DNA of 64,000 nucleotides from Numida meleagris (GCF_002078875.1 NC_034410.1:95285292-95349291), one strand, 5' to 3'. Counted from the first letter of the stretch, positions 1 to 13,800 are shown. The notes: a model not told the origin generated them from the sequence alone. Numbers and translations are program-made.

Positions 1-227
1 CTTACCATAAAATTGTTCTCCTGCTAGATGATTTCATGATGAAGACAGATGTAATTTAAAGCAGTTTTGCTGCTTGCCTCTGGACAGGACAATGCAGTAG
101 TCTTGTCTTTGTACTTCAAACCAGAGACAAGAAGTCTTTTTATTTTTTTCTAGACAGACATGGAATAGGAAATGATTTGGACTATTTATTCTTCCTCAGT
201 TCTTGCAGAACAGAACTAAGTCACCCA

Positions 228-500
228 TTAAAGACTTTTCTCATCTACTAGAGGAAGCATTTCCGACATCTTCAAGAGAGAAAGAAATCCAAGCAGCAAC
301 AGTGCAAACACCAAAGGATAATAAATAAATATAAAGGATTCTGTATTTTCATCTAGATGAAGTAATACTGACTTCAACAAACAGATGCCAAATGCAATAC
401 CTTTTTCATGCAGCAGACTGTTGAACAACCAGCATGTAATTATCAGGCAGCTGCCAATTCTGAATGGGATGCTCTTCCAATCTTGCACAGTAATAGCCAA
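228..500 (-). other. Unrecognised hydrophobic open frame (90 codons)
   Basis: On the minus strand a frame from TTG at 500 to TAA at 228 encodes two hydrophobic stretches, one around GSCLIITCWLFNSLL and one around FIYYPLVFALLLLGFLSLL, followed by an acidic tail. An AATAAA lies at 190-185, 38 nt after the stop. The frame has no ATG at its start, it is preceded closely by TAA, and no convincing splice acceptor is seen. I do not recognise a family. It may be a chance frame in intronic DNA, or a decayed or lineage-specific exon. Confidence 0.12.
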
Positions 501-2456
501 AATTTTGCTTTATTTTAGCATAAGGTCAGGTAGTCCAACACAAAGTCTGTGCATGAGGAAGTTATATTTATGTAGCACTTATCTGTTCTTCCCCTCAGAA
601 AATTCATTACCCAGTTTTCCTTCCTGCTTACCCTTAACCTCAGCTTCCAAAGAACTATCAAATTCCACTTACACAGCATTCTTTATAATTAGACGAATTG
701 TTTAAGAAGTTCAGCTACAGCATTTTCTGCTGTAGCATCTAAAATGCTAGATATTAATAAAAGCTTTAATCATTCAGAAGAAATACCGCGCTATTCACAG
801 TTCTGTGGCACATTTTAAACTCCTCCAAGTGGAACAAGATACAATGACCAACACATTGGTTATTGCTGTGTACTTAGCCATCATTTCCTGAAGTCAAAAT
901 GCTCGGTTATGATCATTTTCCACCTCTGAGAATACACCTGTCAATTAAATTTTCTGTTATGTAGGAGACAGTAAATCTTGTTTTACTATACAAAATATCC
1001 ATATAATCATAATTAAAGATATAAATATTCTATGATTATTATTTTTATTGTACAAACAATATAAAATACTAGCACAATATATTAAATATGTGCACAGGTG
1101 TGTTCATGTCTATTTATAGAGACATTCACATCCCTGGGACTCTTTGATGGTCAATGTATACAGCACTATAGCGCAGATACTTAGACTGTCAAATTGAAGT
1201 GTTTGAGTCTAATAGACATAATACCACACAAATACATTAATTACTGTGTAAAGGCAGAACAACCTAGCAAAATGCTGCTTGTTGCTAACAGAGTTTGGGT
1301 GATTTGCAGTGCCCCAAATCCACTGTTATAATCCTGAAGCTTCTTCCTTATTAATATATGTTCTCAAACTAATACAGGCACTTTGCCATTAGTTTGTTGT
1401 CTTTACCTTCTAAGTTTTTGTTGCTCTCTCTCAGTTGCTTCAAATGTTTCTGCTTTAATTCTGCCTTCTAGCTAGCAGGTCAGACTCCCATTCTCATTTT
1501 CCACATTTTACATATTTCCTTCGGTCATTCACTGGCACATGTCAACAAAATTTACCCGCTAACCTGCTTGCTGATGTTGACATTTTCCAGGAATATGTGC
1601 GTCACTGTACAAGGAACTTAAATAAAATGAAAAAAATGCAGATTTCCTGGAAGATGCTGAATTAGAAATCCCTTATGCAAAATCCCTTCAGTTATACAAA
1701 GACTGGGAACCCAGTGTAACGTTCCATCAGATAAACTCGAGCATTGCCCTTTGCTCTTGCACGTCAAGTGGTGTTTTCTATCACCAGCTGCTGCTTCCAC
1801 AAACATGAATTTGGGATATTTCTACTGTGCCGCTGCAATCTTAGACGTTGTGTGGGCTTGATAAGCAGTTATGATGGATAAATACACTACTGGATCGCCA
1901 TATGGTGGACAGTGCTTTTGTTCATAGGGAACTCTTGCTCCCCAGCTTTTTAAATTTACATCAGGAGCTGCTGAGTTTTCTTCCCTTTTATTTCCTATCT
2001 GTATATTTTTATTGCTGGCTCTGATCATTAACTGAAGTGTATGACAGCAACTCTTCAAGATCCAGCTATGTTCTCTTTCCTTTCAACAAGCCTCTCTGCA
2101 GTTTTTCTCCAACCCCTCCCCATATTTTAGGGACTAAGTCCACATCACTCTGAGACCCTCAGAACTTCAGAACATACTTGGATGACATGTGTGAGCCTGA
2201 GGAAAATGAAGGATGCAGTGACCAAACCAGACAGATTTATATTTCCAGCAAAGAACTTAACTGGAATTGTTACACTCACTTTACATATCATAATCACACC
2301 TCCGTATGAAAAAGATGCCATTCCTATTTGAAGAATGTCTCACAATTTACCACCTTCCAATATTCAGATGCTATTATGTCAATGCAGGCTTCGAAATCCT
2401 AGCCAAAAAAGTTTTTAGCCTTCCTGATTAGCTCAGAAAACAGTCTCAAGAATCAC

Positions 2457-2483
<27 letters not shown>
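2457..2483 (+). repeat. Poly-T run (27 bases)
   Basis: Unbroken T27 followed by AATAAAG. No recognisable LINE or processed-pseudogene body was found next to it on either strand. Confidence 0.95.
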
Positions 2484-2487
<4 letters not shown>

Positions 2488-2520
2488 AAGCAGTACAGTA
2501 CGTCATATTTTCCTTTAACT

Positions 2521-2546
2521 AATGCTTACCTGACCAGGTAAGCATT
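2521..2546. repeat. Near-perfect palindrome, 12-bp arms, 2-nt centre
   Basis: AATGCTTACCTG, then AC, then CAGGTAAGCATT: arms are exact reverse complements. A T run follows directly at 2545-2557. It could extrude as a cruciform or fold as an RNA hairpin. Each strand contains the splice-donor-like string CAGGTAAG. Confidence 0.9.
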
Positions 2547-4856
2547 TTTTTTTTTTTAACAACAAAGAAGTAGGATACTGGTCAAAACCTGAGGATGCAG
2601 ACATATCAGATACAGTAATTTTGGGACACTTTAAAACGGAAAGCTCTAGGGGAGAAGAATAGTCCTTTCCTCTTTGCAAAAGCACACATTGTTGGTGTTT
2701 TTTCCAGTACACTTGTTCAAAAGTGTAAATCTGGCCTTTTTACAGTCAGTAATGAAGAAAAGGTAGAAGACTAATCTGCAAATACTGACGTGCAGCTACA
2801 CTAGCAGGAGGTGAAAGATGGAAGTTTTCTTAGGCAGCAAAACCAGTCTAGACTGACGTAGAAAAAATACTATGCTATGTAGCCTTGTATCCAGTTGAAG
2901 ACAGCAGATCATGAAATCCAAACGGTCAAGACGCAATGCATTTCTTGAAAAGAAGAACAAAGGAAGAAATCAACTGGGCTCATTTTATTGAAGACCATTA
3001 ACAAGAATTCCATGAAAACAATTCCTGTCGTTTTTTCTGGATGAACAACTAAAACCTACAGAACCAGAACACACCAATGTAGGAAGTACAAATCCAGTTC
3101 TATGTGAGTACCAAAGAGGATCTGAGTGCACATAGGAGCAAAAAATTTTATATACCAGCATTAATTTTCCATGGAACTTGGGAGAAAAATACCTATTAGC
3201 AGCAGAACTAAGAACTGTTTCTGAAGAACCACACGGCTTCATTCAACAGTGGATTTCAATAGCTATGTTTGACATTAACAAATATCTAATACTGAATATA
3301 TCACATGTAGTATATATAACCACTAAATATTAAAATACATTAACTTAATTTTCCTTGTTTATTGATTTTTTTATGGTAATGATTAGTTTATCTTGACTGT
3401 GTTGTCCTTTTGCATACATGAATTTCATCCAATGCTCTCTAGAATTGTTTGGATTCTTTCTGCCCCTCTTTTCCTTTCATGCCATTTTTGACTGGTCAGT
3501 TTAATTAATATCTATTTCTAAGAATAAGTGCTGTCCTGGAGAATCTAACTAAATGAACCCTGTTTCTGAGAAGACCTGTAACAACACACCGAGCTTCAGT
3601 GAAACTTCATTTTACACAGAGAACAAATCCCTCCTTCAGACTGCTGTAACATTCGACTTATCACTGGGAACGGAAAGACAAAGTTTGTATTATGTGTTGT
3701 GGAAAAAATCCGTAGCATTTGGCTAAAGTTAATATAGACGAAAATGACCTTCTCCCCCAAAACTTCTTCAGCTTCCAGAAAACAGCTCTTCATTTACAGT
3801 GGGTGTCTCTGTACAGCTCTTCAGTAAACACATCCTCTTCCAGCACACTGTGCAGACTACCTCCTACCCGGTGAGGTAATGTAAATAAGTTTAAAAATAA
3901 ATATGTTCATAAATAAGATATAAATAATTTCAAACTGGCACTGCTCATTAGACAGCAGTGCATTCATGCAAAGTAACCCCGTGACCTGACATGCTGTATA
4001 AAACCCAGACTTCAACCCTGTGCGGGTTCCTGAAACCTCCTCCGACAGCGGCCGGTATGGACCAGGGCACAGGGAGGGGAGGGAAAGGAGCAAAGCTGCC
4101 AGGTGATTTTTTTCATTATACTTCCAGGGACTCAAAGCTTGGCTTATGACACATGGCAGGAAAAAAATGATCCAGCAGATTCAGCACTGAATACTTCTTT
4201 GTTCATTTTATTCTCACATATTTTGCCACAAAGAACAGAAGCAGTACTGTTAGGCTGGAATATGTCACCGAACTCGATTCTTTTATCTGAAACCTAAGGC
4301 TAAATGACTTCTTTTATCTGCTTTGCTGCTTCGCTGTCCCTCGCCAAGTGACTGAATGAAAGCGAGGAAGCTCAGCACCGCTGAACTTCCAGATGCCCAC
4401 GGACCTCCTGACGCCACGCTTTGAAGGGAGGGAAGCAGACTGATCAGGCTAAAAGCATTTTAGGAGGCAAAACATCAAAAGATGGCAGGGAGCAGTGAGG
4501 CGAGACTATGGGCTGATTCCAGCCTTGGCACTGCTTTAAGTGGAGGAAGACGAGGTCTGGCCCAACCAGCCCCTTGCCCTGCGCTCCTCAGCAAGGCGCA
4601 GCCAAGGCAGCAGGCCCAGCTTGGGGAGAGGAAGCCAGTGTGCTGACATTCAGTATAGATTTGCTGTCACACATGTTAACTACCTCAGGAAACATTCCAA
4701 AAGAGCTCCCCTTTATGTTACCGGGTACAGATTTTGCTATACCGTACATCCAATTAGAAAGTACTCTCTGAATGCATTCTGTGTGTATAATGCTCGATTT
4801 CTTTTTAAATTAAAATGTAATGTAGTAACCCCTTGTGCTGCATTTGCTGAAGTAAC

Positions 4857-5278
4857 TGAATCATAGAACCGCTAAGGTTGGAAAAGTCCTCTGAGAGCAT
4901 CTAGTCCAACCACTGACCCATCCCCACCATGCCCACTAATCATGTTTCTCAGTGCCACATCCACACGGCTCTTAACACCTCCAGAGATGGTGACCTCATC
5001 ACCTCCCTGGGCAGCCTGTTCCAGTGCCTCACCACTCTTTTGGAGAAGAAACTTTCCTTAATATCCAATCTGAACCTGCCCTGGTACAAATTAAGGCCAT
5101 TCTCTCTCATCTTATTGCTGTTACCTGGGTGAAGAGGCTGATGCCTACCTCGCCACAACCTCCTTTCAGGTATTTGTAGGAAGTGGTAAGATCTCCCCTG
5201 AGCCTCTTCTCCAGACTGAACAATCCCAGTTCCCTCAGCTGCTCCCCATAAGACTTGTGCTCCAGACACTTCACCAGC
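4857..5278 (-). mobile_element. CR1 LINE, 5'-truncated 3' end
   Basis: Starts with AATCATAGAACC at its 3' end (left) and runs about 420 bp. The minus-strand translation carries the CR1 reverse-transcriptase C-terminal signature, including [20 protein letters not shown] and RVVRHWNRLPREVMRSPSLE, interrupted by a frameshift near 5110-5130. The frame is therefore dead. It is a typical short CR1 tail and has the same orientation as LDLRAD4. Confidence 0.93.
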
Positions 5279-7208
5279 AGATGTGAAGCAGCTTGTACTA
5301 TGAACACAAATACCACTTACAGACATTCTCCTATACATTCCTGCTACTCAACCCTCCTCACCACCAATCCCCTACTCCTCTCCTTTGCCCCAGCAGCACA
5401 GCCAGCAGGGCTGCAGCTGAACCAGTTACGTGCACACTGCCAGCCCGCTGCTATGGAGCTTCCTCTCAACCAGGTGTGAAGGACACTCAGCACTTAAGAG
5501 TTCTTCTTTCTTTTATTAATCTGTGAATATTCTCTATATTTAGTCCTTACGAAAGTGACGGGCAAGACGAATTATTAGATATCCAGCGGGGCTAAATCCA
5601 CGAAGCTCCTCTGGACTCAGTTCACAATGCACATCACTTCAGTGCAAGGTTCTTCCCATCCAACCCTATGAACAACTCCAGTTATAGATCTTATTAATGA
5701 CTGCCTAATTTAGGCATGAAAGTAACGATGATTTATAAGAATGAGGTCTACTGTCACCCCTAGCTTGAGCTGAGACACCCTATATGAACAATTATGACTC
5801 TAATCCTGTACCATTTAATTTCCCCATTGCTGAACAACAGATTATTGCTCCTTGTTTTCTTTGTGAAAACATAGCACGATCAGGTGCTCAGAATGCCGTA
5901 CACTGCAACAAACAAGGATCTGTGGTGCTCCACCTGGAACAACATTCTTGCTATTAACGCATGCACAGAGTGGCTGGTTGCAGACTGAGCACCACAAACT
6001 TTCCTGGCTGATGGTTAGGTTTTATGAACACCACAGAAATACTAAGAACCAAAAATCCCAGGCAGTTAATAATAAAGTAGCTCCAACACAGTCATAAGAA
6101 TGGGCAGCTGGGAACATGGGTGCGCACAGCGAGTTTCAGATGGTGATAGCCACCCAAAGCAGGGTGATGGCTTTGGGCAATTCAGCAACCTTTTCTTCCC
6201 ACCATCTGCCACACCTCCTGCTCTCTACCCACTGGCTGACTGGTCAGGCAGCCTTGCTCTGTCTACCACAAGTAGGCATCTTACAGCCTCCCTACCAAAT
6301 CTAGCTTGATCTGTTCTCTCTCAAACTAGCATTGGCCCTTCTGTGTTACCCTATCCCTCATGGACACACCTAGAAGGCCCAACTGCACCTCCTAAGGATT
6401 GCCACCAGTTTAATATTCCAGCATCGAAGTTTCAAGTCTTTTAAAGTCAGCCAAATGTATCTCCTCCAGGTCATGTACATTGTGAATATGCAATGTAACA
6501 AATGAGAAGCTGTGTTAAAATATACTGGTGCAAGCAGTGGGCTTCCACTGTGTACTGTGAAAAACTGCAGTGCAAGCTGAGGGCTTCCATTCCATGAAAT
6601 ACAGCATGACTTACTTAAGCCTACCTTCAACACGGTGTGGCTGCCGAGGGCCAGCAGGCCCAGCACGTGGTCTGTGAAGGAATCAAGTGGAGGCTGCTAA
6701 GTCAAGAGGTTGCCTTGATTCCCATTTTCTTGTAATACCAGTTGATGAGATCTAAAGGCCAGTGGTAAGACTTAGAGATCAGGACTCATCCCTTCAGCCG
6801 GCTGAGTGACTCAGTCACATACAAAAGAAATGCATCTGCAACTGAAAGGGTTAAGTGCTTAACACTACTTCTATACAAACACATTTAAAAGATCATTTTC
6901 TATCCTCATCCTCTATTAATGATGGAAAAAAACAATAATACTACGCTGTAGTCTACAAAAACGTGTTGTTTTTATAGCTTTCTCATTTCAATTAAATTTC
7001 TCAGTGTTTATGGTCAGTAAGCTCAGAATACTGTACTGTACTGCAGAGCAACATACCGTCTGTGGCAGAAACTGTGAAAATATTATGTTGTGTGGAATAT
7101 AATTTTGTTCAGTTTCTTTTGTTCTGTTGTGTTTTTGTTAATTATTTTATTTTTTATGATAAACAGTTTAGGAATACAAGCTATGTGATATCTTCACCTA
7201 TACCTGTC

Positions 7209-7428
7209 GACTTACAGAGAGAGTGGTGAGGTGCTGGAACAGGCCGCCCAGAGAGGCTGTGGATGCCCCGTCCCTGGAGATATTCAGGACCAGGTTGGAT
7301 GGGGCCCTGGGCAGCCTGGTCTAGTACCAGATCTGGAGGTTGGTGGCCCTGTCTGCGGCAGGAGGGTTGGAACGTGATGATCCTTAGGGTCCCTTCCCAA
7401 CCCAAGCCACTCTATGATTCTATGATTT
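7209..7428 (+). mobile_element. CR1 LINE tail
   Basis: A 220-bp CR1 3' end running from GAGTGGTGAGGTGCTGGAACAGG through GGATGGGGCCCTGGGCAGCCTGG to the terminal repeat CTCTATGATTCTATGATT. The two copies of the octamer ATTCTATG mark the 3' end. Coding capacity is lost. Confidence 0.95.
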
Positions 7429-10400
7429 ATTGGCAACATTTAAAAATTCTGGTTTTCAAGACACAACGCCTGCATCTTCCTTCTTTCCCCCTTCATGTAC
7501 AATGTGAGGCAGAAAACAAGTATGTTTCTTTTCTTTTTTCTTTATAGAGATAAGCCAATCACTAAGAAAATGCCGAATACTGCATTTCTTCTTCAGATTC
7601 AGATTCAGATGAATGCAGATATTTAAACCTCAGACAGGTCTGTATCACATCTGCGGATTTCTAGCAGTTTTCAGCCCCACACTGAAATCAGATTTTCTCT
7701 GGAAAATCACCTCTGGAGCTGTTGGTTTTTCCCCCATTGGTTGACAAGTATAATTAATTAGAAGAGAGGTGTGTGTCTGTATGTATGTACGTATGAATAA
7801 TGGAATGAGACACAGCTGGTAAAACTAGCAAAGCATAAATGTAATGTCTTGACCACTTGTCGCTATTACAAAATCCTACGGCATTTTTCCCTTGTGTATT
7901 AGTCTTGCAATGAGGATAATTAAATTCAGTCTACTTAAATCCTTAGCTGAAATAGCTACTAGAGTCATGTATAGAAAGGTATTTGCATGTCTACCTCATA
8001 TTTAAGTGACTTAACTGCCATGGAGAACAGGGACAAACACATCTTTTGAATATGGCGTATATACGATATTATTAAATAAAAGAATTTCTATGGAGAGCTT
8101 AGAGCTTATGCAGTCTGTAGTTTAGTTTCTGTTTATCTAAAATACATACGTATATTTTTCCTATAATAATCATTTATCCACACAGGCAGAATACGCTGTG
8201 AAGTCTGTCATTGCTCTTTTTAAGTCAGAGAACATCACAGTCATGAAAAACACCCTCTGCAAGAAAGGTCTTGAAATAATACTTCAGCTTTCTCACTAGA
8301 GAGACCAGAATTTAAAAAAAAAAAATCTAATTGATATGGTTCAGCGAGCAGTTAGGTTCAGTTAGCCCTGCAGAACAGAGGGGAAGAAAAACTAATTATT
8401 ATCATCATCTAATCAAGCTCAGTATATTGCAAAGTACTGCAAAATGTTGTGTCCGTGGGTGCCATTCAAATATCTCTGAAATCTATCTCTATTATGCATA
8501 AACATTTTTGTACACAGTTATTAACTTGACAAATGATGTCTTTATAGAATCCATAATAGAAAGTGTGGCCAAATATCCAACTGAAGTGTTCCAGGCAATA
8601 TGCAGAAACAGTTGTGCTCATGTAGAAATTAGGTTTCCCAACAGAGATCTCTAAAGCCCCATTTGTACTTGAAAGACATGCCTCATTTTGTTTTATTTTT
8701 TTTTTGCTAGCCAACAAATCTCATCTGTATTCTGTAAAACACACCTTTCAACTGTGAAGGAAAAACAATGTTTTAGCATTCTGTGGGGAGAGAAGATAAA
8801 GGAGGGGGAGAAGAGGAAGGGAGGGAACGAGGGATTATTTCCCCAGCTACCTGGAAGATAAAAACACCCTTCTAATTCACAAGCTTTTTAATATGGATAG
8901 AGGAGAAAGTTGTTTTCAGGAAAGCGTGAGAAACATTTTACAAATGCAGAAACTGGATCAGAGGAAGATCACTCTGCTTTTACACTCTGGCAGCAAAATT
9001 GGAGTCACCCTTTCTCATTCGCAGATGTTCCTTCTACCTGGAATGCAACGCAGAGTATAGAAGTAGGTAATGTAGAACCCCAGTCTGGCAACAGTAATTG
9101 TGCTATTTCTGCATGCTTCTACAAGGGCTGCAATGTGCTGCAGATCTGGAATTTGGAAAAAATAAAAATAAAAAAGTTCTAGCATGTACACATATGTGCG
9201 TGCATCCACTTTTAGGATGTACAGCAAATGGAAACACTAATACTTGAATTTACATTCTTAGACATAAAATAGTAAAATATGAACTCTAGACAAACTGCCA
9301 TAGTACTGCTAAGGAGGCATTCATCATACAGGTAATACTACCATGCATCTCAACTCAGTGATGACAATTCAGAAATTGGCCACTCATTGCTGACTCTTAA
9401 CTGAAAGAGATAAAGTGAGAATCATCCACGCTGGAAAGCTTTAAGTTGACATGGCTCTGTTTGCATTCATCAGCATGACAGGAAGCAAAAGGGATGAGTC
9501 AGGTTTCGTCTGCAGTGTTAACCCAATGCCGTATCTTCAAGGGAACAAAAAGCTGATGGCCCTACAGTTACAGTAATCCACATCAAGAAATTAATCTTTT
9601 GTAACGAGGAAGTTCTAGAGTCCTCACTTTCAAAACAATGTTAATTGAAGCATGTTAGTTATGGTACAGTGCGGAGATTAAGACAAGAGTGAAAATCCAA
9701 TGCAGGATTCTGTTCAATTAATCACACAAGTACCAATGTTGTTCAACATTCCAGCAGCTAATTAGCACATGGATGGTATCTGAGTAATAGCTGGCTGGTG
9801 CAGAGATGACCACACATCTGTTCCCCACCTCTCTGCATCACTCTGCATGTTCACAGCCTACACATTTCTCTCTCGAAGTCTTAATTAACAGACACTTTGT
9901 GTTGCAATAAGTAAAGACACTGTTATCACCTGCTACAAGAAGAGAAGCTCTTCACATCTAGTCCACTAGTGTCAAACAATTACGTATGGAGTTCAGTACA
10001 TTACATTTAAAGAGCAGACGTTTCTGTAGGTATGGCTGATAACCTACAGGAGCCTCATATACAGAAGGGCTGTAGGAAGCTTGCTCAAACTGGCCTCCTC
10101 TGCCATTTCCAGCACGTCTTCCCAGCACATCATCTTGTTCCCCTGGGCTGCTGGCCACCCCTCCCAGGGCCGGTGGTGCTGTGCAATACATCATCCAGCT
10201 CCGGCTGGCAGCAATACCACAGTTCTCACTGCTAAGCAGCTCGGTGTGCCAGCACAGCCTGCTATCCTCCTCTTACGAAAGAGAAACATAAGGCAGCCCA
10301 GATTTCTGCTTTGTAAGGTATGACGGAAGACTTGCATGCAATGCAAGTGGTTACTTTTTAGTTGAGGAACCTGCACTGCAGGACTTTGACAACAGCTGTA

Positions 10401-10720
10401 CACAAGCATCATTCAAAGTAACTCACAGAGACTTCAGGTTCACATCACACATCGGAGCCTACACACTGTCCCCTGGATGAGGATAGTCAGCTTTCTGTAA
10501 GACTGAAGAAATATCTAGCGCTCAAGTTCTGTCTGATCTTACAGTCACATAGCAGGTACCAGTTTAAAGCCTGAAACCTCAGCCTTACACATTTCCTAAA
10601 TAACACTCTTTGGCTACAAGTGGACTCAGTGTTCAGAGACTCCCTCTCTTCAAATATTGTTGAATTCTTGCCTCCAGAACACCACACGGTAATGAGATCT
10701 ACAATCTCAGAAGGAATGGA
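7429..10720. other. Intronic sequence without recognised gene
   Basis: Between two CR1 tails. Contains a GT/GTAT-rich patch near 7765-7795, a hairpin at 10330-10348, and otherwise nothing I can assign. Confidence 0.6.
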
Positions 10721-10883
10721 GCGAGGTTGTGGATGCCCCCTCCCTGGAAACATTCAAGGCCAGGCTGGATAAGACTTTGAGCAACCTGGTCTAGAAGGAG
10801 GTGTCTCTGCCTATAGCAAGGGGGTTGGAACTACGTGAGCTTAAAGGTTCCTTCCAACCCAACCCATTCTATGATTCTATGAA
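10721..10883 (+). mobile_element. CR1 LINE tail
   Basis: A 160-bp CR1 3' fragment: GGTTGTGGATGCCCCC, then GCCAGGCTGGATAAGAC, then CTTCCAACCCAACCC and the octamer repeat ATTCTATGATTCTATG, followed by A-rich sequence. Strongly 5'-truncated. Confidence 0.94.
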
Positions 10884-13800
10884 AAAACTATTTTTTTTTT
10901 AATCAGCTTTGAAATGCATTGAGTGATCTTTTAATCTTAGTGCACAACCATGTTCCTGACCCAACTTCTGTTCATTACTAGTACACAGAACTACTTATTG
11001 ACACTCAAAGGTGAACAATTTCAGACTTTCTGGTTTCTATCCAAATCAGAGTTTGTTCACAATTTCTTTCTGCTGGTTTCCTAAGTTTTCTACATCTGTA
11101 CCATGCTCCTGTGCTGCAACAACTGAACTCAGCATTCCAGAGAAAGGTGAAACGTTGATCTGTGTAACACCACCATAACATTTCACATCCTATTTTTATT
11201 GATTCAGAATATTTTATCTGACCACAACTATATTCTCTAAAGAGGTCTTAATTCAGCTCGTCACAGTGATACTTAGGTCCCTTTCCTTAAATTACACAAT
11301 TAATTAGGATCCAAAAAACTGCATTAATAGCACATACTTTGCCCTCCAGTATGAATTACTTTGCATTAATCGAGATGGAATTTCATCCATTATTCTGTTC
11401 ACTACTGACCTCATTTGATTAAATCTTTTCAGTATACCTCTTCAGACTTCACTAACTTCAACCACACAACCAAATATCATTAAATTACATTCATCATTTT
11501 TTAAGATACGCTGCCGCAATTTTAGAATTATAGTTGACTGATGAAACTTAAGCCTATTCTTCGTTCATTCTTCATCAAAAAAGTCACATTTTAATGCAAA
11601 TGGATTTTTTATGTACCTACTTAGAGTCTATTTAGCATATCCATTTCCTCACCCTTAGATGTTGACATACAAGTGAAAAACTACAGGCAAGTCTCTAAAT
11701 ACCAGACATTATGTGCTAATGTCAACAAACAACACAAAGCACATCTTTTCTAAACATTTTTTTAATTCTCACTGTCAGCTTATCATTGTATTTCTTCCAG
11801 TACAATACCTCTTTTACTGATGTTATTACCGCTTAACATCTCTTCAGATGTTTTTTCAACCACTTAACATTTTTGTCTTTTGTTATTTGCGAAGTAGATG
11901 AATATATTATCTTCATTTTATAAATAAAAAAACTAAGGAAGGAAAAGAATAATGATTTACTCAGGACTGCACAGCAGAGCTGCCAAGAAAATCTGAATTC
12001 GTTGGCGAGACCTATTCACTGATCACCAGTTCTTCCATTCTTTGTATCATTCCAGTCGTTCCTCTAATCTTTCTAGCAACAAGAGAATTTGTGTTTCCCT
12101 GTATGCTATGCAATAGGCTTGTCAAAAGGGGACACAGTTTGAAACCTGTGTTTTACACCAAAGCAGATGCATTTGCAGGACGAACACAGCCAGCACCAAA
12201 TACTCACGGCCAGTTGACTGATCATCTATATTGTAACAGCCTATCAAAAGTGACAGGTATTCACAATGAGAGCTACAGCTAATTACAAACAACAGCCACA
12301 TACACCTTTCATCCCAGTAATTAAAATAAACGAGACAGCGTATCTTTGTCATGAAGAAAAATAAAAGAGCAAGTCTGCAACATAACGATTCCAGCCATCG
12401 TATAGAAAATTTCCAACTGGTAGAAACAGTAATTTCTTAAGAAATATCTGCAGCTACTGGAAATACATCAGGATCATTTCTTATTGAAACAGCTCAAAGG
12501 CTCTGCAAGACCTCAGTGTTACTTGAGGTATTAGCTGCAAAGCACTGAACACAAATGAGGAGAATGAGTACTTGAAGGAGCATGGCAGGGGAAGCCACGC
12601 TGAGGTGGAGGAGTGCCATGTATGCCAGGGTGAGTGCTCTCCAGGAGGCTACAGACCCTCCTCCAGAAAACCCACGGAGATCACCCTTAAAGCAGACCCT
12701 GGGTCTGCATTTTCTCAAAGCAGATAGTTTAACCCGGACCAATGAGCTAGGTTTGAGAAACAAGAGAACTACCTGAACTTTAGCTGTAGATGCAGAACAC
12801 GAACTATCCAAGAACAGAGAAACTGACACTACCACAGAAAATAACACACACGTTCTTACAGGATCTCGTATTTGAATAAAAAGAACCACAGCCCAACCAG
12901 CCCCAGTCATACCAATTTGTCTATGCACACACACACTCTTTATCTTAGAGAACAAAAAAAAGAACATTCTAAATCTCAGTAAAATGTAAAAGAAAGATTG
13001 TTTAGGAAAACTGTGCTGCCAAGAACACAATAATATCACCAGCAGCCCCCACACATTTGTTATTGCATTCAGCACAAGTGCCGGATGAACATCTGCACTG
13101 TAAAAATTCAGCCCATTAGCTCCTTCAGCTTGTTAGCATATTTTAATACTGTGATCACAGCTTTCTATTTCTATCAAGGTGCTACTAGGTGCCAGACTCA
13201 GTACTCGCATGGTGCGTCATTATTATCTCTATACCCCCCAGGTTCTTAATCTGTCTTACTTCTGCGAACCTATTACACAGCAATGCTGAAACATAAGAGA
13301 AGAGCAGGGAGAAATGTGAGAAGGGAAGAGGAAGCTACCGGTACAGCAATACTGCTGCCAAGGTAAGTAAAGCTGTGATCTTATCATGTACGGTTGGACT
13401 AATGCCGTGTTACGTACGCCTCTCTCTAGCCTTGCAGATTGTGTTATAAGTGAGAAAAAAATCATCTAACACATACAGAAAGCAAGTAATTTAACAACTC
13501 TCTCTCTTGACCTGTTTTCCTTTAGCTCCCTACAGTGTCTTAGCATAAATAGTTGGTCAGCTTTCTCATTTATGGTTTAAATAGAACATGAAAAACATTT
13601 TAACCCTGATTTTAATCTGAACCCTGTAATTAAGAGAATTGGTATTTTTAAACAAAGAAAGAAATCCCAAATAACTTTTTCATAGGAGCTGAGGTGCAGA
13701 CCTTTCCACGTTGCTACTGATATTTTTCTTAGCACTACCTAGCCTGTATTACATCAGACACGCATGCGAATAAAACAGAACCGAGGGCATGCCTGCTGTA

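Larger units (their letters stand above)
501..4856. other. Intronic sequence without recognised gene
   Basis: AT-rich unique-looking DNA holding the T27 run at 2457 and the palindrome at 2521. A GC-richer patch at about 4330-4640 shows no exon or repeat I can name. Confidence 0.6.

Noticed and set aside
1021..1045. ATTCTATGATTATT resembling a CR1 terminal octamer
   Set aside because: No CR1 body precedes it on either strand. The match is explained by AT-rich sequence.
2440..2490. T27 followed by AATAAA considered as a retrogene poly(A) tail
   Set aside because: The AATAAA is on the opposite strand to the tail, and no gene-like body adjoins it.
4949..5338. 129-codon minus-strand frame resembling a protein C-terminus
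   Set aside because: It is the reverse-transcriptase tail of a 5'-truncated, frameshifted CR1 LINE, not a host gene.
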